Assembly: GCA_013214705.1 (NCBI GenBank)
Contig: JABSRZ010000004.1
Location: forward strand, 434,001-498,000
DNA length: 64,000 nt
Origin: Hyphomicrobiales bacterium
Lineage (GTDB): Bacteria; Pseudomonadota; Alphaproteobacteria; Rhizobiales; OSC116
Direction of reading: 5' to 3'
In this document: positions 52,980-62,433 of the stretch, piece by piece
How the letters are laid out: each line of letters starts with the position of its first letter
Numbering within the stretch: the first letter of the stretch is position 1
Translations under genes and position numbers: made by a program
The notes under the pieces: generated by a model
Database searches by the model: none
Seen by the model: only the letters and a program-made list of their open reading frames with translations
What the model was told of the DNA's origin: nothing

Positions 52980-55759
52980 GCCGCTTCTCCTTTTACTTCT
53001 AAGGTTTCTTTCAGTGCCGTTACCAGACCTTCACGGTCGAATTTGGCTACATAATCATAAAAGCCCACTTCGCGCCCTCGCTCTATGGCTCCAGGTGAAA
53101 TATGCGACGACAGAGCCACAATCGGCAAGTCCTTCAAGGCCTCATCATTATTAATGGTTTCAGCAAACATAAAGCCGTCCATTTCTGGCATTTCAATGTC
53201 GCTGACAATGATATCAAAATCGCTGTCTTGACCACGCAAAAGTTTAAGCGCTTCAATCGGGTTTTCTGCGGTTATCACGTCATAACCAGCGGCTGATAAT
53301 ACTGGCGACAGCATATTTCTAAAGAAAGCGCTATCATCAACTAGTAACAAACGTTTTTGTTTGAATTTATCGCCTTGTTCACGGCGCTCGAACCAATCAT
53401 CAAACGCTTGCGGTAGGTAATAACCCACATCCATAATTTCTGTGGCCTGACCGCGTATGAGCGCGCTGCCCAAAATACCCGGTTGTGGCACCATAATCTC
53501 GATGTTTAACGGGGTTTCGATAATGTCTAAAATCTCATCAACCACCAAACCCATTGAGCGGTCATCATCTGAAAATACCAACACTGGTTGGCGGCCAGAC
53601 TCGCGCATCTCGTTATGCCCCTCTACATATAGCAATGGCATCAATTGGCCACGATATTGCACAAGGTCACGCCCAGCAGAAGGTTCAATGTCTTTGACAT
53701 TAATTTCTTCTAGCCTTGTCACCAACGACAGAGGCACGGCTTTAGGTTCATCTCCGCCAGCTTTAAACATCAACATAGATGTGGTTTGCTCGGCGTAATT
53801 TTCTTTTTTGGTTTCTTCTTCTTCTTCCGCAGCTTGGGTGTCGGCCATTTCATTAGAAATATGGTTGGCCATACCGTTCGGGTCGATAATCATAATCACA
53901 CTGCCATCGCCCAAAATCGTATTGCCCGAGAACATATCAATGGTCCGCAACAGAGCTGATTTTGGTTTGACCACAATTTCTTCAGTATCAAACACTTTAT
54001 CAACAACAATACCAAAGGTTTGCGGGCCAACCTGAATAACCACGATAAAACCATTTTCTTCTAAGTTATCGTCAATTTCAGCCGCCGCTTCGCCATCGGT
54101 TGGCACTATAATGCGTTCCAATTCTAAAATATCATCTAGGCGAATGAGCGGTAATAATTTGTTACGCAAGCGCAACACCCGGCTATTGTTGATTTTTTCA
54201 ATCCGATGTTCGCTGTCACCATGCGCTCTGACCAGCTCTACCACCGCCAATTGTGGGATGGCATACCGATGATCATTTACCCCAACGATAAGGGCAGATA
54301 CAATGGCCAATGTGAGTGGAATTTTGATTTTAAAGGTCGAACCTTTGCCAGTCACCGACACCAAGTCTACATTGCCACCAATCACCTCGATATTTGTGCG
54401 CACCACATCCATGCCAACACCACGGCCAGATACAGACGTCACAACATCCGCGGTTGAGAAACCAGCCGCAAAAATATGCTTATGAATTTGGTTTTCGGTC
54501 ATTTGGCTCAGTTCTTCTTCTGTCGCCAATTTATTAAGCAGAATTTTTTGTTTAATTTTTTCGGTGTTTAAGCCACGGCCATCATCTTTAATTTCGATGA
54601 TGATATGCCCGCCTTCATGATAAGCGCTTAACTTAACTTTGCCAATCTCACTTTTGCCAGCGGCAATCCGTTCGGCGGTAGATTCTAGGCCATGGTCGGC
54701 GCTATTCCTCACCATATGGGTGAGTGGATCTTTTATCATTTCAAGAACTTGGCGGTCAAGTTCGGTGTCGGCACCAATCATTTCTAAATCGATTTTTTTG
54801 TCTAAATCGTTAGCTAAATCGCGAATGATGCGGGGTAGTTTTTGCCATGCATTGCCAATGGGTTGCATGCGGGTTTTCATAACCCCTTCTTGCAATTCAG
54901 CCGTTACATTCGACAAACGTTGCAAAGGCACTTTAAATTCATTGTCACCTTGGCGGCGCAAAATTTCTAGCAATTGGTTCCGGGTAAGCACCAGTTCACT
55001 GACCATAGTCATCAGCTGCTCTAAGGTATCTACATTCACCCGGATAGATTGTGGGGTCAGTGCCTTGTCGCGTTTTGAGTTAATCTCGTCATTATTCGCT
55101 GTAGGCGTGGCTTCATTTGTTTCAGGCGATGCTTCCATAGGGGGGGGGGTGTCCTCGGTTGTGGCCGTATCTGCAGCCGGCGTCTCGATATCATCAGGCC
55201 CGGGCGCAGATAGGAATGCAGCTTCCAAATCATCTAAGGTCACCTCGCCGGGCTTGAGTTCACGCTCTACTATTTTAATTGCCGATGAATCATCTATTTC
55301 GCCATCGCTAGCTTTAACTGACGTGGCAGCGGCTTCAACCTTAGACTGCCCACTGGCAGCGACTTCACTTGCATCGGTTAGCTCTTTGCCCTCCGATAGA
55401 ATATGTAATTGGGCGATGAGGCCATCATCATTGCCAACCGGTTCGGCTTCATTTTCGGCAAGTTCAGCCAATATATCTTTAATAGCATCTAGCGATTTTA
55501 AGATAATGGTAACGCCATCGGTGGTTACTGGGGCACCATCTCGGTATTTGCCCATTAAGGTTTCACCAGCATGAGCCAAAGCTTCTAGCCTTGGCAAGCC
55601 AAGAAAGCCGCAGGTTCCTTTAATTGTATGAACCAAACGGAAGATATTCCCCAATATATCTTTATTGTTAGGATCTTTTTCAAATCTTACCAATTCAACG
55701 TCAACAACGTCTAGACTTTCAACTGTTTCGGTTAAAAATTCACTGAGTAAATCATCCAT
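52976..55759 (-). CDS. cheA: Hybrid chemotaxis histidine kinase CheA with C-terminal receiver
   Basis: 927 residues. HPt domain with His44 (LVHTIKGTCGFLG), an acidic linker (about 130-240), dimerisation helices, the HATPase domain with VRNSADHGLE, two CheW-like domains and a C-terminal receiver with phospho-acceptor Asp854 (VSDIEMP). No obvious P2 (CheY-binding) domain in the linker. A C10 homopolymer in codons about 204-207 (TPPP) is a slippage hotspot that would truncate the kinase. First gene of the che operon. Confidence 0.93.
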   Translation of the reverse strand: MDDLLSEFLTETVESLDVVDVELVRFEKDPNNKDILGNIFRLVHTIKGTCGFLGLPRLEALAHAGETLMGKYRDGAPVTTDGVTIILKSLDAIKDILAELAENEAEPVGNDDGLIAQLHILSEGKELTDASEVAASGQSKVEAAATSVKASDGEIDDSSAIKIVERELKPGEVTLDDLEAAFLSAPGPDDIETPAADTATTEDTPPPMEASPETNEATPTANNDEINSKRDKALTPQSIRVNVDTLEQLMTMVSELVLTRNQLLEILRRQGDNEFKVPLQRLSNVTAELQEGVMKTRMQPIGNAWQKLPRIIRDLANDLDKKIDLEMIGADTELDRQVLEMIKDPLTHMVRNSADHGLESTAERIAAGKSEIGKVKLSAYHEGGHIIIEIKDDGRGLNTEKIKQKILLNKLATEEELSQMTENQIHKHIFAAGFSTADVVTSVSGRGVGMDVVRTNIEVIGGNVDLVSVTGKGSTFKIKIPLTLAIVSALIVGVNDHRYAIPQLAVVELVRAHGDSEHRIEKINNSRVLRLRNKLLPLIRLDDILELERIIVPTDGEAAAEIDDNLEENGFIVVIQVGPQTFGIVVDKVFDTEEIVVKPKSALLRTIDMFSGNTILGDGSVIMIIDPNGMANHISNEMADTQAAEEEEETKKENYAEQTTSMLMFKAGGDEPKAVPLSLVTRLEEINVKDIEPSAGRDLVQYRGQLMPLLYVEGHNEMRESGRQPVLVFSDDDRSMGLVVDEILDIIETPLNIEIMVPQPGILGSALIRGQATEIMDVGYYLPQAFDDWFERREQGDKFKQKRLLLVDDSAFFRNMLSPVLSAAGYDVITAENPIEALKLLRGQDSDFDIIVSDIEMPEMDGFMFAETINNDEALKDLPIVALSSHISPGAIERGREVGFYDYVAKFDREGLVTALKETLEVKGEAA
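55140..55149 (-). repeat. C10 homopolymer inside cheA
   Basis: Ten consecutive G on the plus strand (C on the coding strand) encode Thr-Pro-Pro-Pro. It is in frame here. Loss or gain of one base would end translation between the HPt and kinase domains. Such tracts are known phase-variation sites in other bacteria; sequencing error is the alternative. Confidence 0.9.
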
Positions 55760-56027
55760 AATGTATCCGCACCTTATACTTAGCTAATTGCTTACAAGTC
55801 TAGTTTGCGACGAAAGGGTTAATTTTGAATTGACTTAATTCCAAAATGATACAATTATAAAATTATCGTTTAAAATCAGCATATTACATGCATATAATTA
55901 ATTAACAACATTAACGTTGGGTATCAATAAGAAATAAATTCGCCCATCCGACACTAATATTGAAGTAAAAATTATATATATTCGAAATAATCTTCACACC
56001 CCCATCAATACTTTAGTCTTATAAATA

Positions 56028-56672
56028 TTATTCTTTAGCCACCGCACCAACGGTAGCCTCTTCACCATCAATGTCTAAAATGACATCCATGTCTATTTCA
56101 CGTGCGATCAGGCCGGTATAATATACCTGCACATCGCGTGCATCAATTTCGTCCGCATCTATTTCGGCATGTAGCAAAGCGTTTAAATTCGGCTGAATTT
56201 TGGCGGCTTTGCCTTTGGCTTTGAGTAAAAATGCTGGATTTTCAACATCATCATCGACAGAAATATCCAAATGGCCACCACGTGGTATCGTGGTCAGCGC
56301 GATCAGCACTAAATTTAGCAATAGTTTAACTTTATTCTTGCCCATTGTTGCCACTGGCGCTTGCCAAGACATTGTCACTTTTTCGTTGCCGATAAAGGCT
56401 TCAGTAACATATTTTGCATCCATAAGGTCAATATGCGCGCCGGCAGAGCCAGCAGCACCAAATGCCAACCGGGCAAATTGTAATTTCGCCGAGGCTTGCG
56501 TGGCAGATTTCTTGATCAGATCCATCGCAAACTCTTTCATTTGCTCATCTTTTTCATCTTCTAACACTTCTAAGCCATTGGCAATTGCACCCACCGGGCT
56601 GATAACATCGTGGCAAACCCGGCTGCAAAGAAGGGCAGCAAGTTCTAGCTCACTTAAATTGGTTTGGCTCAT
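56028..56672 (-). CDS. chpT: Histidine phosphotransferase ChpT
   Basis: 214 residues. The HisKA-like helix carries the phospho-acceptor His21 in SRVCHDVISPVGAI, followed by a degenerate ATPase-like domain (KVKLLLNLVLIALTTIPRGG). ChpT passes phosphate from CckA to CtrA and CpdR. I choose the ATG at 56672 because GGAG lies 8 bases before it; the frame opens at 56702. It is 270 bp upstream of cheA on the same strand and close to ctrA, linking cell-cycle and motility genes. No cckA in the window. Confidence 0.9.
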   Translation of the reverse strand: MSQTNLSELELAALLCSRVCHDVISPVGAIANGLEVLEDEKDEQMKEFAMDLIKKSATQASAKLQFARLAFGAAGSAGAHIDLMDAKYVTEAFIGNEKVTMSWQAPVATMGKNKVKLLLNLVLIALTTIPRGGHLDISVDDDVENPAFLLKAKGKAAKIQPNLNALLHAEIDADEIDARDVQVYYTGLIAREIDMDVILDIDGEEATVGAVAKE

Positions 56673-56799
56673 GAAAAGCTCCTCATTGATTCTAATTGGC
56701 ATTTAATAGAAAAATACTTAACAAAATGCTTCTAAGCTTGTAACAATTTTGGATTTTGGTATAAAATTGTGGCACGTTAAATTAATTTTTAGGCAAGCT

Positions 56800-57618
56800 A
56801 TGAACCAGTATCTTCAACAATTATCCGCACTTGCTATAGATGCCGGGCGCAGCATAATGAAAATATACGCGCAAGATTTTGCAGTATATACCAAACAAGA
56901 TCTAAGCCCAGTGACCGAAGCCGACCAGTTGGCCGAACAAATTATTGTGGCCGGGCTGCAAAAACTGACCCCGCACATTCCGATCATCGCCGAGGAAATG
57001 GCGGCCGAGGGCAGATTACCCAATTTAACCGGCAAATTAGACCAAGCTTTTTATTTAGTCGACCCGTTAGATGGCACCAAAGAATTTATCAATAAGCGTG
57101 ACGAATTTACTGTAAATATAGCCCTGATTGACCAAAATAAAGCCATCATAGGCGTGGTGTTTGCGCCCGCCCTCAGCCTACTTTATGTGGCAGATGTGGC
57201 AAAAAATATTGCCATAATGTACAAGCTGAATGATGATTTTAATTTGGCCAAGCCAGTTAGTGAAACAGACTTAACTGCCAAAAACAGCGCCAACAAACCC
57301 TATACAATATTGGCCAGCCGCTCACATATGAATGTTGCAACCGAGCAATTTATTGACCAAGCCAAGGCACAACATGCCGGGCTAGAAGTTATGCACATTG
57401 GCTCATCGCTCAAACTTTGCCTGTTGGCACAAGGCGTTGCCGATATCTACCCCAGATTTGGCCCAACAATGGAATGGGACATTGCCGCTGGCCATGCCAT
57501 TTTAAGCGCCGCTAACGGCCAGTTGACCACCGACACTGGTGATGACTTTTTATATGGCGACCAAAATAATCAGTTCCGCAATGGCAACTTTATTGCCCAC
57601 GCCTACAAGCAAATCTAG
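56800..57618 (+). CDS. cysQ: 3'(2'),5'-bisphosphate nucleotidase CysQ
   Basis: 272 residues of the inositol monophosphatase superfamily. Metal-binding motifs: AEEMAAEG (Glu), LVDPLDGTKEFINK (Asp-x-x-Asp-Gly-Thr) and EWDIAAGHAIL near the C-terminus. It removes the 3' phosphate of PAP, a by-product of sulfate assimilation. The GTKEF variant is characteristic of CysQ rather than SuhB. I choose the ATG at 56800; the frame opens at 56749 without a ribosome-binding site. Confidence 0.9.
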   Translation: MNQYLQQLSALAIDAGRSIMKIYAQDFAVYTKQDLSPVTEADQLAEQIIVAGLQKLTPHIPIIAEEMAAEGRLPNLTGKLDQAFYLVDPLDGTKEFINKRDEFTVNIALIDQNKAIIGVVFAPALSLLYVADVAKNIAIMYKLNDDFNLAKPVSETDLTAKNSANKPYTILASRSHMNVATEQFIDQAKAQHAGLEVMHIGSSLKLCLLAQGVADIYPRFGPTMEWDIAAGHAILSAANGQLTTDTGDDFLYGDQNNQFRNGNFIAHAYKQI

Positions 57619-57627
57619 GTTTTGCAA

Positions 57628-58389
57628 TCAGCGTTGGTCTTTGAAATATTTACCCGCTGCGCCCATTCTTGAGGCGCTGTTTAAAGACCCATTTATCCCA
57701 AGGCGTGCTTGTTCAGCTTCGGCTTCAGCTATGGCCATTTCATCGATGGTCATTTCGGTTTTCAAGTCTTTCTGCAACGCCAGTTGGGCTTGGTTTTCTG
57801 CCATTAATATGGCATCTGCCTGCAATAAAGCTTCGGCATTTTTTGCCGCTATTTCGGCAAAATTTAACTGGTCTTCAACAAAATTCTTTTCGATGCCAAA
57901 GTAATTTAAATTTAGCCAGTTAACTTGCGCACTTTTTACAAATTTGCGTTTGCTGTTATTCCAGTCATCTAACAATTGTTTGGAATGAAATAGATAAAGC
58001 CGGTTTTCATAGACATCGCTATATTTAGGGTTGGGTGAAACTTTTAAATTTGCCGCCATTTTTGTGGCGCCATGGCCACCAAATTGTGGCGCATAGGTAA
58101 GGGGTGAGCCTCTAAATACCAATAAATTGCCTTCATTTTGAAACCGCCAAACCGCGCCTTTCCAATAATATTCATATTCGCGGCTGCCTCTAAAACCAAT
58201 GCCACTTAAAAAATAGGATGTCGGGTCAAACCCAGCCATAGCCACGCCGGTTTGGCTATCGACCCAAAATACAGTTTCATCTGCATGACTTGGTTGCCCA
58301 AAAAAAATAGCCGCAATAACCGTTAAACTGGCCCAAATTTGTTTGCTAGTTTTTGCATTTGTCGGGGTGGTATATTCTAATCGCTGCAT
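57628..58389 (-). CDS. YHS-domain secreted protein
   Basis: 253 residues. An N-terminal hydrophobic segment (about 20-36, ending in a Ser-His-Ala cleavage-like site) predicts export. The YHS-like part (about 46-125) has MAGFDPTSYFLSG, YYWKGAVWRFQNEGN and YAPQFGGHGA, the usual succession of a YHS domain. The C-terminal 90 residues form an acidic helix. YHS domains are linked to metal binding; the conserved Cys is replaced by His/Gly here. Converges on cysQ, diverges from eipA. Confidence 0.7.
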   Translation of the reverse strand: MQRLEYTTPTNAKTSKQIWASLTVIAAIFFGQPSHADETVFWVDSQTGVAMAGFDPTSYFLSGIGFRGSREYEYYWKGAVWRFQNEGNLLVFRGSPLTYAPQFGGHGATKMAANLKVSPNPKYSDVYENRLYLFHSKQLLDDWNNSKRKFVKSAQVNWLNLNYFGIEKNFVEDQLNFAEIAAKNAEALLQADAILMAENQAQLALQKDLKTEMTIDEMAIAEAEAEQARLGINGSLNSASRMGAAGKYFKDQR

Positions 58390-58530
58390 GCGGATGCCTT
58401 ATTTCTGCTCTAATCGCTATGCATTATATTATGCAGCAAATAATATAAAATTCTGGTTAATCTTTACGATTTTTCAACCATAATTGCCCAAGTTAGTTAT
58501 ATATCTGGCAGCATAAAAACCGAGGTGAAC

Positions 58531-59154
58531 ATGCTTTTTAAGACTTTAAATTTATACAACAACACCATGCGAATTATGGCGTTGTTGGCCTTAGTCGGTG
58601 CTACCCAGCTAACCGCAATGGCCGCCGAAAATAATTTTAAAAATTCCGATCAAACCCGCATAACCGAACAAAATAAATTTGATGTCAAAGAAATAATGGC
58701 CGAAGGGCATAAGTTTTTTGGCGGCGCAAGCGCAAATATCGCCTCGGTTGTTGAGAATGTATTTTCGCAATTCGGCAAACCCTCGGCTTATATTATTGGC
58801 GAGGAAGGCTCGGGCGCATTTTTCATCGGCTTAAGATATGGCGAAGGCTATATTTATTTTAGAGATGGCACCCGCTATAAAATATTTTGGCAGGGCCCTT
58901 CATTAGGCTTTGATATGGGGGCAGATGGTTCTAAAAGCATGGTTTTGGTATACGGTGTAAATAACCCCAATGAATTGATAGACCGCTTTCCGGGGGTTGA
59001 TGGCAGCGCCTATATAATTGGCGGTGTTGGCGTAACTTACCAGCAAAATGGGTCTATTATTTTGGCAGTGATTCGCACCGGTGTGGGCGCGCGTTTGGGG
59101 GTAAATATTGGCTATCTAAAATATTCTGCCCAGCCAGATTGGAACCCGTTTTAA
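58531..59154 (+). CDS. eipA: EipA/DUF1134 envelope integrity protein
   Basis: 207 residues. A signal peptide (about 1-28, ending TAMA) leads to a compact domain with GFDMGADGSKSMVLVYG, GVDGSAYIIGGVG and a C-terminal TGVGARLGVNIGYLKY, matching DUF1134. EipA is a periplasmic protein needed for envelope integrity in Brucella and Caulobacter. The ATG at 58531 has GAGG 5 bases before it; a GTG two codons upstream is the alternative. Confidence 0.88.
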   Translation: MLFKTLNLYNNTMRIMALLALVGATQLTAMAAENNFKNSDQTRITEQNKFDVKEIMAEGHKFFGGASANIASVVENVFSQFGKPSAYIIGEEGSGAFFIGLRYGEGYIYFRDGTRYKIFWQGPSLGFDMGADGSKSMVLVYGVNNPNELIDRFPGVDGSAYIIGGVGVTYQQNGSIILAVIRTGVGARLGVNIGYLKYSAQPDWNPF

Positions 59155-59192
59155 ACCTAGCCATAACCATCATATAACTGAGTAACCACCCA

Positions 59193-59549
59193 TTATTGAC
59201 CAATGACAAAGCGGCCAATCTCGTTGCCATTTGTGGCGCTTAAAATTATTATCAAATTGCCGATATTGTCATCACTTTTCACATAAACAATGATACGAAA
59301 ATCTTCATATTCGACCTGTTCAATATGTTGGCTTGGCAACAACTTAATGTTGAAATCTGGAAATTTCTTACCTTCAGGCAGAACAACCAAAGTTTCGCCG
59401 GTGACCGATTTTTTCTTATCAAAACCGACAATCAGGCCATAGCCAATGGCAATGATTAAGCCAACAATGCCAATGCCCATGCCGTAAATAATCACATAAA
59501 GCCAAGTTGGCGGTTTTTTAACCGGAATAATTTGTTCGTTATTTTGCAT
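59193..59549 (-). CDS. DUF6476-like single-pass membrane protein
   Basis: 118 residues: a proline-rich cytoplasmic start, one transmembrane helix (about 17-40), and a beta-rich periplasmic domain with LPSQHIEQVEYEDFRIIVYV. Position next to rluD and near rpoH and the general layout fit DUF6476, an alphaproteobacterial family of unknown function. I rely mostly on context. Divergent from rluD. Confidence 0.6.
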   Translation of the reverse strand: MQNNEQIIPVKKPPTWLYVIIYGMGIGIVGLIIAIGYGLIVGFDKKKSVTGETLVVLPEGKKFPDFNIKLLPSQHIEQVEYEDFRIIVYVKSDDNIGNLIIILSATNGNEIGRFVIGQ

Positions 59550-59589
59550 TTAATCTTGCTCCGATGGCTTGCATGTGCAACATGGCGTT

Positions 59590-60591
59590 ATGGAAGCACT
59601 TGTAACAGGAAATAAACATATTGGGAAACGCTTAGATGTGGTTTTGGCACAGGAATTTGAGGTCTTAAGCCGGTCGCGTTTAAAACAGCTGATAAAGTCT
59701 GGCCAAGTTACAATTAACCAATTGCCAATTGCCAAACCCAACCACCGCATTGAAGCTGGCGACGTCATTAACCTTACCCTGCCAGACCTTGTCGACCCCG
59801 ACCCAGAGGCCGAAGACATCGCGCTTGAAATTATCTTTGAAGATGATGACCTGATTGTGATTAACAAATCGGCCGATATGGTGGTGCACCCTGCCCCCGG
59901 CCACTGGAGCGGCACTTTGGTGAACGCTTTATTGTTCCACTGCGGCGCCACATTATCGGGCATTAACGGCGTCAAACGTCCCGGCATTGTGCATCGGTTA
60001 GACAAAGAAACCACCGGCCTGATGGTGGTGGCCAAAAATGATGCCGCCCATAGAGGTTTGGCCGAACAATTTGCCGACCATGGCCGCACCAATAATTTGG
60101 AACGCACTTATCAAGCGGTAATTTGGAGCAACCCACCCAGATCATCGGCAAAAATTGAAACCCGTATCGGCCGCGCGCCTAACAACCGCATTAAAATGGC
60201 GGTGTTAAAAAACCCGCAGGCTGGCCGCCATTCGGTAACTCATTACACCATTGTCAAACAATTGGGCAAACAAGATAAAAACGGCAGCCCGGTGGCGAGC
60301 CTCATAGAATGCCGATTAGAAACTGGCCGCACCCACCAAATTCGCGTGCATATGGCACATATTGGCTGCCCTTTATTGGGCGATCCGTTATATGGCACGG
60401 CGTTTCAAACCCGCGCCAATAAGCTATCCGATGAAGCTAACTTAGCCCTGACAGCGCTTAACCGCCAAGCCCTACATGCCAAAATGTTGGGCTTTGACCA
60501 CCCAATAACCGGTGAACATCTAAAATTTGAAAATGATTTGCCATTAGACATGCAAGCCCTAGTCGATGCCATCGAAAAACCCATCGCTTAA
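59590..60591 (+). CDS. rluD: RluA-family rRNA pseudouridine synthase (RluD type)
   Basis: 333 residues from the ATG at 59590 (the frame opens at a TTG at 59569). N-terminal S4 RNA-binding domain (RLDVVLAQEFEVLSRSRLKQLIKSG), then the catalytic motif HRLDKETTGLM with the active-site Asp, and ECRLETGRTHQIRVHM. RluD-type enzymes modify the 23S helix 69 loop. In alphaproteobacteria this gene sits upstream of rpoH, as here with the Pit gene between. Confidence 0.9.
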   Translation: MEALVTGNKHIGKRLDVVLAQEFEVLSRSRLKQLIKSGQVTINQLPIAKPNHRIEAGDVINLTLPDLVDPDPEAEDIALEIIFEDDDLIVINKSADMVVHPAPGHWSGTLVNALLFHCGATLSGINGVKRPGIVHRLDKETTGLMVVAKNDAAHRGLAEQFADHGRTNNLERTYQAVIWSNPPRSSAKIETRIGRAPNNRIKMAVLKNPQAGRHSVTHYTIVKQLGKQDKNGSPVASLIECRLETGRTHQIRVHMAHIGCPLLGDPLYGTAFQTRANKLSDEANLALTALNRQALHAKMLGFDHPITGEHLKFENDLPLDMQALVDAIEKPIA

Positions 60592-60627
60592 GGTTTTCAT
60601 TGGTTTGGTTCGTTTGATTTAAACAGC

Positions 60628-62214
60628 CTAGAATATGCTGCGCAGAATAAGGAAGAAAATTGCGGACATGGCGCCAGCTGCTGGCAGAGTTACAATCCAA
60701 GCGAGGCCGATGGGTTTCATCAATGCCCAGTTTGCATCCATGTTGACCATGCCGACGCCCAACACGGCACCGATGAGAATATGGGTGCTTGAAACCGGCA
60801 AGCCCATGACCGATGCGGCCATAACCACGGCGGCGGCGGCCAGCTCGGCCGCAAAACCCGATGCGGGGTGCATTTTGGTTAAATTATGCCCAACGGTTAA
60901 AATAACTTCTTTGCCGATAAACCACAGGCCAACAATCAGCGCCACGCCAAAAGTAATCATCGCAATCGGCGGCACAGCGGCTGTAGAGCCAATTTCGCCA
61001 GTGCGCAAAATATCTAAAATAGCTGCAAACGGCCCAATTGCATTGGCAATGTCGTTAGAACCATGGCTAAAGGCAAAACCAGCGGCGGTCAGCACTTGCA
61101 GCCATGCAAACATCCGAAAAGTCGATTTTTCAATGTCTTTGCCTTGCAGGGTTTTGGCAAAAATAGCGGTTGCCAACCAAAAGGCAGCGCCAATCATACC
61201 AACAATTAACATGCCAGACACGTTGGATAACCCCAACTCCATGTTTTTGAGGCCTTTGACCAATAACATGCTGGTGATGAGCATACTGCCTAGTGCGGCA
61301 AAGAAAGGCGCATATTTTTCCAGCGCTTGGGTAGCGTTTATCGCGCGCTTCTGAACTTTAAATTCTTGGCGTTCTCTGTAATAATCGGTTTCAAAATCTT
61401 CTGGGTCAAAATCATTTTCTTGTAACGCATAGGCATCACGCGCCATAGCGCCAGCGTAAGACACTTTTTCCTCATGTTCCATAAGGTCAAAATTAGTTCT
61501 ATGTTCTATTTTATGAGCTTTTTTAGTCTTTTTAAGCGCCGCAATTTTAACTGCAGCCTTCTCGTTATAATTTAATATCAAACGTTTAATTTGCCCATAA
61601 ATTACATAGGCCACAAAACCACCCAAAACTGGCGACAATACCCAAGAAAAAGCAATCGTGCCGATTTTATCCCACTTCACCACGCTCAAGCTGGTATCTG
61701 CGCCGCCAATGACAAAGCCCAATGTCAGGCTAGAACCAACTATACCGCCAATGATGGCGTGGGTAGTCGATACCGGTAAGCCGCGTTTGGTGGCAATTAA
61801 CAACCAAATGGCCGCAGCAAATAAAGCCGCCATCATGATGAACACAAATTGCATCGGGTCGATGTCTATAACCGACAAATCGACAATGCCTTTGCGGATG
61901 GTTTTAGTAACCTCGCCGCCAGCAATAACCGCGCCACTAACCTCGAATATGGCGGCAACCAATAAGGCTTGTTTAATGGTTAAAGTGCCAGCACCAACGC
62001 TGGTACCAAACGAATTTGCGACATCGTTACCACCAATATTAAACGCCATAAACACGCCAAAAAAAGTGGCCAAAATAAACAATGTGGTATTGTTATAATT
62101 GGTATAACCCAAGCCCCAAAAAATAAAATAACCAACCATGGCGGCTAGGCCAACGGCAAAGGCTAAACTGAGTTTGGTGTCTTTATAGCCGCTAGATATG
62201 TCTGATATTGCCAT
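60628..62214 (-). CDS. Inorganic phosphate transporter, Pit family
   Basis: 528 residues with two homologous membrane halves. Family motifs [14 protein letters not shown] in the first and [16 protein letters not shown] in the second. A charged cytoplasmic loop of roughly 95 residues lies between (about 220-315). It imports phosphate by metal or proton symport. The frame opens at 62271; I choose the ATG at 62214, since the upstream residues are charged and not part of the family. Divergent from rpoH. Confidence 0.92.
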   Translation of the reverse strand: MAISDISSGYKDTKLSLAFAVGLAAMVGYFIFWGLGYTNYNNTTLFILATFFGVFMAFNIGGNDVANSFGTSVGAGTLTIKQALLVAAIFEVSGAVIAGGEVTKTIRKGIVDLSVIDIDPMQFVFIMMAALFAAAIWLLIATKRGLPVSTTHAIIGGIVGSSLTLGFVIGGADTSLSVVKWDKIGTIAFSWVLSPVLGGFVAYVIYGQIKRLILNYNEKAAVKIAALKKTKKAHKIEHRTNFDLMEHEEKVSYAGAMARDAYALQENDFDPEDFETDYYRERQEFKVQKRAINATQALEKYAPFFAALGSMLITSMLLVKGLKNMELGLSNVSGMLIVGMIGAAFWLATAIFAKTLQGKDIEKSTFRMFAWLQVLTAAGFAFSHGSNDIANAIGPFAAILDILRTGEIGSTAAVPPIAMITFGVALIVGLWFIGKEVILTVGHNLTKMHPASGFAAELAAAAVVMAASVMGLPVSSTHILIGAVLGVGMVNMDANWALMKPIGLAWIVTLPAAGAMSAIFFLILRSIF

Positions 62215-62369
62215 TTTTTTCCATGCTTTTAAACAATGATTGACCCTATTAAATAACCTAAATAACCCCAAATCTGTGCTTGAGTGCCATTTGCCGCATT
62301 ATACCCATAATGCCATTCAAAACTAGAGTTAAAAAAATAATCCCCAGCCTCTTTAAAACCATATTGATA

Positions 62370-62387
62370 CCATCTATATATAGATGG
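62370..62387. promoter_or_regulatory. 18-bp perfect palindrome upstream of rpoH
   Basis: CCATCTATATATAGATGG is fully self-complementary. It lies 46 bp upstream of the rpoH ATG, where promoter elements or a leader would be. It could be an operator or, in RNA, a hairpin; the central TATATA could also serve as part of a -10 region. Confidence 0.55.
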
Positions 62388-62433
62388 CTGATGCTTTTAA
62401 GGTCAGTGGCAACAACGGCAACAAGAGTAAATT

